This document shows, in pieces, positions 62,922-64,000 of a stretch of DNA of 64,000 nt (positions within the stretch are counted from its first letter, which is position 1; each line of letters starts with the position of its first letter). The translations under genes were made by a program, and so were the position numbers. A model generated the notes under the pieces. It ran no database searches. It had not been told where the DNA came from and worked only from the letters and a program-made list of their open reading frames with translations. Source of the stretch: Olivibacter domesticus (GTDB lineage: Bacteria > Bacteroidota > Bacteroidia > Sphingobacteriales > Sphingobacteriaceae); NCBI RefSeq assembly GCF_900109575.1, contig NZ_FOAF01000003.1, positions 186,001 to 250,000 of the forward strand. Direction: 5' to 3'.

Positions 62922-64000
62922 ATGAAGAATTTAATAATAGGACTTATAGGATTATTACTCATTGTTTCGGCCTGCTCAGATGAGTTGACAGAAAAACCGA
63001 AATCCCAAGCCGAGGATAATTTTTATAATACAAGTGCTGAAGCGAAGGCTGCTGTTAATGCGATATATGGGCCCATGCGTGGTGATGGAGCATTTGGACT
63101 AAATTATCCGGCGCAATTAGAAGGCTTACCCGATTATGGAAGCTCAAGGGGGTCGCAAGCACCGGTAAGTACTTACCAGGGACTAGACAATACGAATATC
63201 AACCGCGTCAGCACCGTATGGGATAGTTTATATCGATCCATTCGGAATGCTAATATCGTTATCTCTAAAGTGCCTTCAGCCACAGAAATAAGCGATGAAG
63301 ACAAGGCACTCTTCATCGCCGAGGCAAAATACCTGCGGTCGATGATGTATTTCTCATTGGCTCGATGTTTTGGCGGATTACCGATTCGAACAGAGGCCAA
63401 TATAGACCTTTCTGATGTTCCAAGATCTTCTGTGGACGAGGTGTTTAATTTGGTATTGCAGGATGCAATAGATGCAGAGGCAGGCTTGCCACCTACCGTG
63501 CAAGATCTCGGAAGGCCGACGGTATGGGCGGCCAAGACCTTGTTGACGGAAATCTACCTGTATCAGCAAAATTGGGAGCAGGCGGCCGCCAAATCATCCG
63601 AAGTAATTTCTTCTGGTAGGTTTGGCTTGGTCGAAGTCTCTGCATCGGAAGATTTCCAGAAAATATTCGGCCCTGATGTGGTGAATACACCGGAAGAAAT
63701 CTTTTATTTAAAGTTTAATAGACAGCAAGGTTTTGGCTTGGTGAGCTATGCGCATCGGAAAACTGCTCAATACAGTTACTACGGACCGGGAGGTGTATAT
63801 GCGCAGTATACGGACTCACTGAAAAACCCCTTCATCAAAAGCTGGGACAATGCCGATCTTAGAAAAGAACATATTCTTTACAATGTAGATATTGGTCTAG
63901 GACCTACTACCTGTTTGTTTAGAAAATTTAGAGATCCAGATGCAACGGCCGGAGCAGCGAACGACTACCCGTGGTATCGTTATGCTGACTTATTATTATT
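62922..64000 (+). CDS. RagB/SusD-type surface lipoprotein (module 4), 3' end outside the window
   Basis: At least 359 residues; the frame is open to the end of the window. Start ATG at 62922 gives a typical lipoprotein signal with lipobox SAC (Cys18); an in-frame ATG at 62895 overlaps the SusC stop (TAATG) and adds 9 residues, so coupling is possible. Blocks: DELTEKPKSQAEDNFYNTSAEAKAAVNAIYG, IAEAKYLRSMMYFSLARCFGGLPI, VPRSSVDEVFNLVLQD and YPWYRYADLLL at the window end. It is of the classical RagB/SusD type, like module 1, and should pair with the SusC above. Confidence 0.94.
   Translation, partial: MKNLIIGLIGLLLIVSACSDELTEKPKSQAEDNFYNTSAEAKAAVNAIYGPMRGDGAFGLNYPAQLEGLPDYGSSRGSQAPVSTYQGLDNTNINRVSTVWDSLYRSIRNANIVISKVPSATEISDEDKALFIAEAKYLRSMMYFSLARCFGGLPIRTEANIDLSDVPRSSVDEVFNLVLQDAIDAEAGLPPTVQDLGRPTVWAAKTLLTEIYLYQQNWEQAAAKSSEVISSGRFGLVEVSASEDFQKIFGPDVVNTPEEIFYLKFNRQQGFGLVSYAHRKTAQYSYYGPGGVYAQYTDSLKNPFIKSWDNADLRKEHILYNVDIGLGPTTCLFRKFRDPDATAGAANDYPWYRYADLLL

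Noticed and set aside
1-64000. CRISPR arrays and insertion sequences
   Set aside because: No regularly spaced repeats with unique spacers and no transposase or integrase gene were seen in the window.

Overview
The window looks like a chromosomal segment of a Bacteroidota bacterium, most likely a member of the Sphingobacteriaceae. Reasons: four SusC/SusD pairs, each preceded by an ECF sigma factor and a FecR anti-sigma factor; promoter -7 boxes of the TAnnTTTG type; few Shine-Dalgarno sequences; many short-signal lipoproteins; and DUF4180, DUF1304 and DUF5689 proteins. No rRNA or housekeeping gene is present to place it more precisely.

Layout. 1-5.5 kb: the 5' end of a BlaI/MecI-type repressor gene, tRNA-Ser(UGA) with a nearby 16-bp copy of its 3' end (an attachment-site-like scar), then mostly minus-strand single genes (alpha/beta hydrolase, ChrR-like cupin, AraC regulator, DUF4180, a secreted protein, a TIM-barrel sugar isomerase-like protein). 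5.8-12.2 kb: a small membrane protein and a complete tripartite RND efflux operon (adaptor, HAE1 pump, TolC-like channel). 12.3-15.7 kb: a PaiB-like FMN-binding protein, the remnant of a LytTR-type response regulator, and a membrane-anchored alpha/beta hydrolase.

15.9-44.9 kb and 57.4-64.0 kb: four modules with the order sigma - FecR - SusC - SusD. Module 1 ends in a polysaccharide pyruvyl transferase-like protein, module 2 in a DUF5689 lipoprotein, module 3 in a protein joining a glycerophosphodiesterase-like domain to an alkaline phosphatase; module 4 runs off the window. Every SusC carries an N-terminal STN signalling domain, so each module should be induced by its own substrate: SusC senses the ligand, signals through FecR, and releases the sigma factor. 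Modules 1 and 4 belong to one sequence subtype and modules 2 and 3 to another. None has a recognisable glycoside hydrolase.

44.9-57.1 kb: accessory genes. The most interesting locus is 48.6-50.8 kb: a 258-aa protein with a hydrophobic segment bracketed by two cysteines, a SdpA-like 168-aa protein and a SdpB/HTTM-like 276-aa membrane protein. This resembles the Bacillus sporulation-delaying-protein (SDP) toxin maturation system, and is a candidate undescribed peptide-toxin system in Bacteroidota. Around it lie an acyltransferase, an alpha/beta hydrolase, a Crp/Fnr regulator with a DUF4267 protein, an FKBP lipoprotein, and an AhpD-like/YciI/ECF42-type sigma cluster.

All family assignments come from reading the translated sequences; no database search was run.
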